In this document: in pieces, positions 7,972-8,060 of the stretch | How the letters are laid out: every line of letters starts with the position of its first letter | How positions within the stretch are numbered: the first letter of the stretch is position 1 | Source: CAYNXB01 sp964401045 | GTDB taxonomy: Bacteria > Pseudomonadota > Alphaproteobacteria > Sphingomonadales > Sphingomonadaceae | Reading direction: 5' to 3' | DNA length: 8,060 bases | Assembly: GCA_964401045.1 (NCBI GenBank) | Contig: CAYNXB010000101.1 | Span: 1-8,060 of the forward strand | Notes under the pieces: generated by a model | Databases searched by the model: none | Seen by the model: only the letters and a program-made list of their open reading frames with translations | What the model was told of the DNA's origin: nothing | Program-made: the position numbers and the translations under genes

Positions 7972-8060
7972 TTACTCGGCGGCCTCGCGCACGCCACAGG
8001 CGCAGCCCTGAGCCTGGCGAAGGGGTTCTTCGCCCTCCAGCGCGACCAGTCCTAGCTTGG
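7972..8060 (-). CDS. C-terminal end of an unidentified gene upstream of pccA
   Basis: An open minus-strand frame enters from the right edge (first full codon at 8058-8056) and ends in TAA at 7974-7972, directly abutting the GTG of pccA. The visible 28 residues start KLGLVALEGEEPLRQAQG and end GVREAAE. The zero-base junction suggests an operon with pccA. The segment PLRQAQG is the translation of a REP-like repeat, so this part of the C-terminus may be a late addition and does not help to identify the protein. Two cysteines follow it (CAC). I do not recognise the family; genes next to pccA in related bacteria are often for propionate or branched-chain acyl-CoA breakdown. It is not certain that this frame is translated. 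Confidence 0.5.
   Translation of the reverse strand, partial: KLGLVALEGEEPLRQAQGCACGVREAAE
8006..8025. repeat. REP-like palindromic repeat
   Basis: The + strand reads CCCTGAGCCTGGCGAAGGGG. From memory, CCCTGAGCCTGTCGAAGGG is a very abundant short interspersed repeat in sphingomonads and other proteobacteria; this copy differs by one base (T to G in the centre). The ends CCCT and AGGG are complementary. It lies inside the 3' end of the reading frame upstream of pccA, where its minus-strand translation gives PLRQAQG. Confidence 0.65.

Overview
The window looks like chromosomal DNA of a high-GC alphaproteobacterium, most likely a sphingomonad (Sphingomonas/Erythrobacter group). The FtsH sequence is of the sphingomonad type, including a GSPGTGKT Walker A loop. 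The propionyl-CoA carboxylase alpha subunit is of the alphaproteobacterial PccA type. Several start codons lack a Shine-Dalgarno sequence but have promoter-like elements a few bases upstream, and a REP-like repeat typical of these bacteria lies near the right edge. No phage, IS, CRISPR, tRNA or rRNA feature was found.

Layout, left to right. The apparent C-terminal end of an unidentified + strand gene (3-113) is followed by two hairpins (120-149, 200-232). Then come two minus-strand genes: a tiny Ala/Asp-rich lipoprotein (241-510) and the essential membrane protease gene ftsH (622-2580). The ftsH stop codon sits in the loop of a GC hairpin, and a second hairpin follows. A 96-bp divergent intergenic region with nearly abutting -35 elements separates ftsH from a + strand gene for a cytochrome b561-YceI fusion (2677-3906). 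That gene converges on a minus-strand gene encoding two tandem NTF2/SnoaL-like domains (3903-4718). A 35-bp divergent gap leads to a CaiB/BaiF-family CoA-transferase (4754-5953, +), which converges on pccA (5950-7971, -). The pccA GTG directly abuts the stop codon of a further upstream minus-strand reading frame, of which only the last 28 codons are present (7972-8060).

How the genes relate. FtsH is housekeeping envelope and protein quality control. The b561-YceI fusion joins in one chain what E. coli encodes as the adjacent genes yceJ and yceI, and suggests quinone- or isoprenoid-linked redox work at the inner membrane. PccA carboxylates propionyl-CoA together with a PccB subunit that is not in this window. 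The neighbouring class III CoA-transferase fits acyl-CoA metabolism, but its substrates cannot be read from sequence. Both convergent gene pairs overlap by exactly 4 bp at palindromic stop codons (TTAA and CTAG), so the region is very compact.

Most of the window is recognisable chromosomal metabolism and housekeeping. I see no convincing new defence or mobile system. The points most worth a second look are the b561-YceI fusion, the internally duplicated NTF2 protein, the overlapping convergent stops, the hairpin around the ftsH stop codon, the leaderless-type divergent starts and the REP-like element read as protein.
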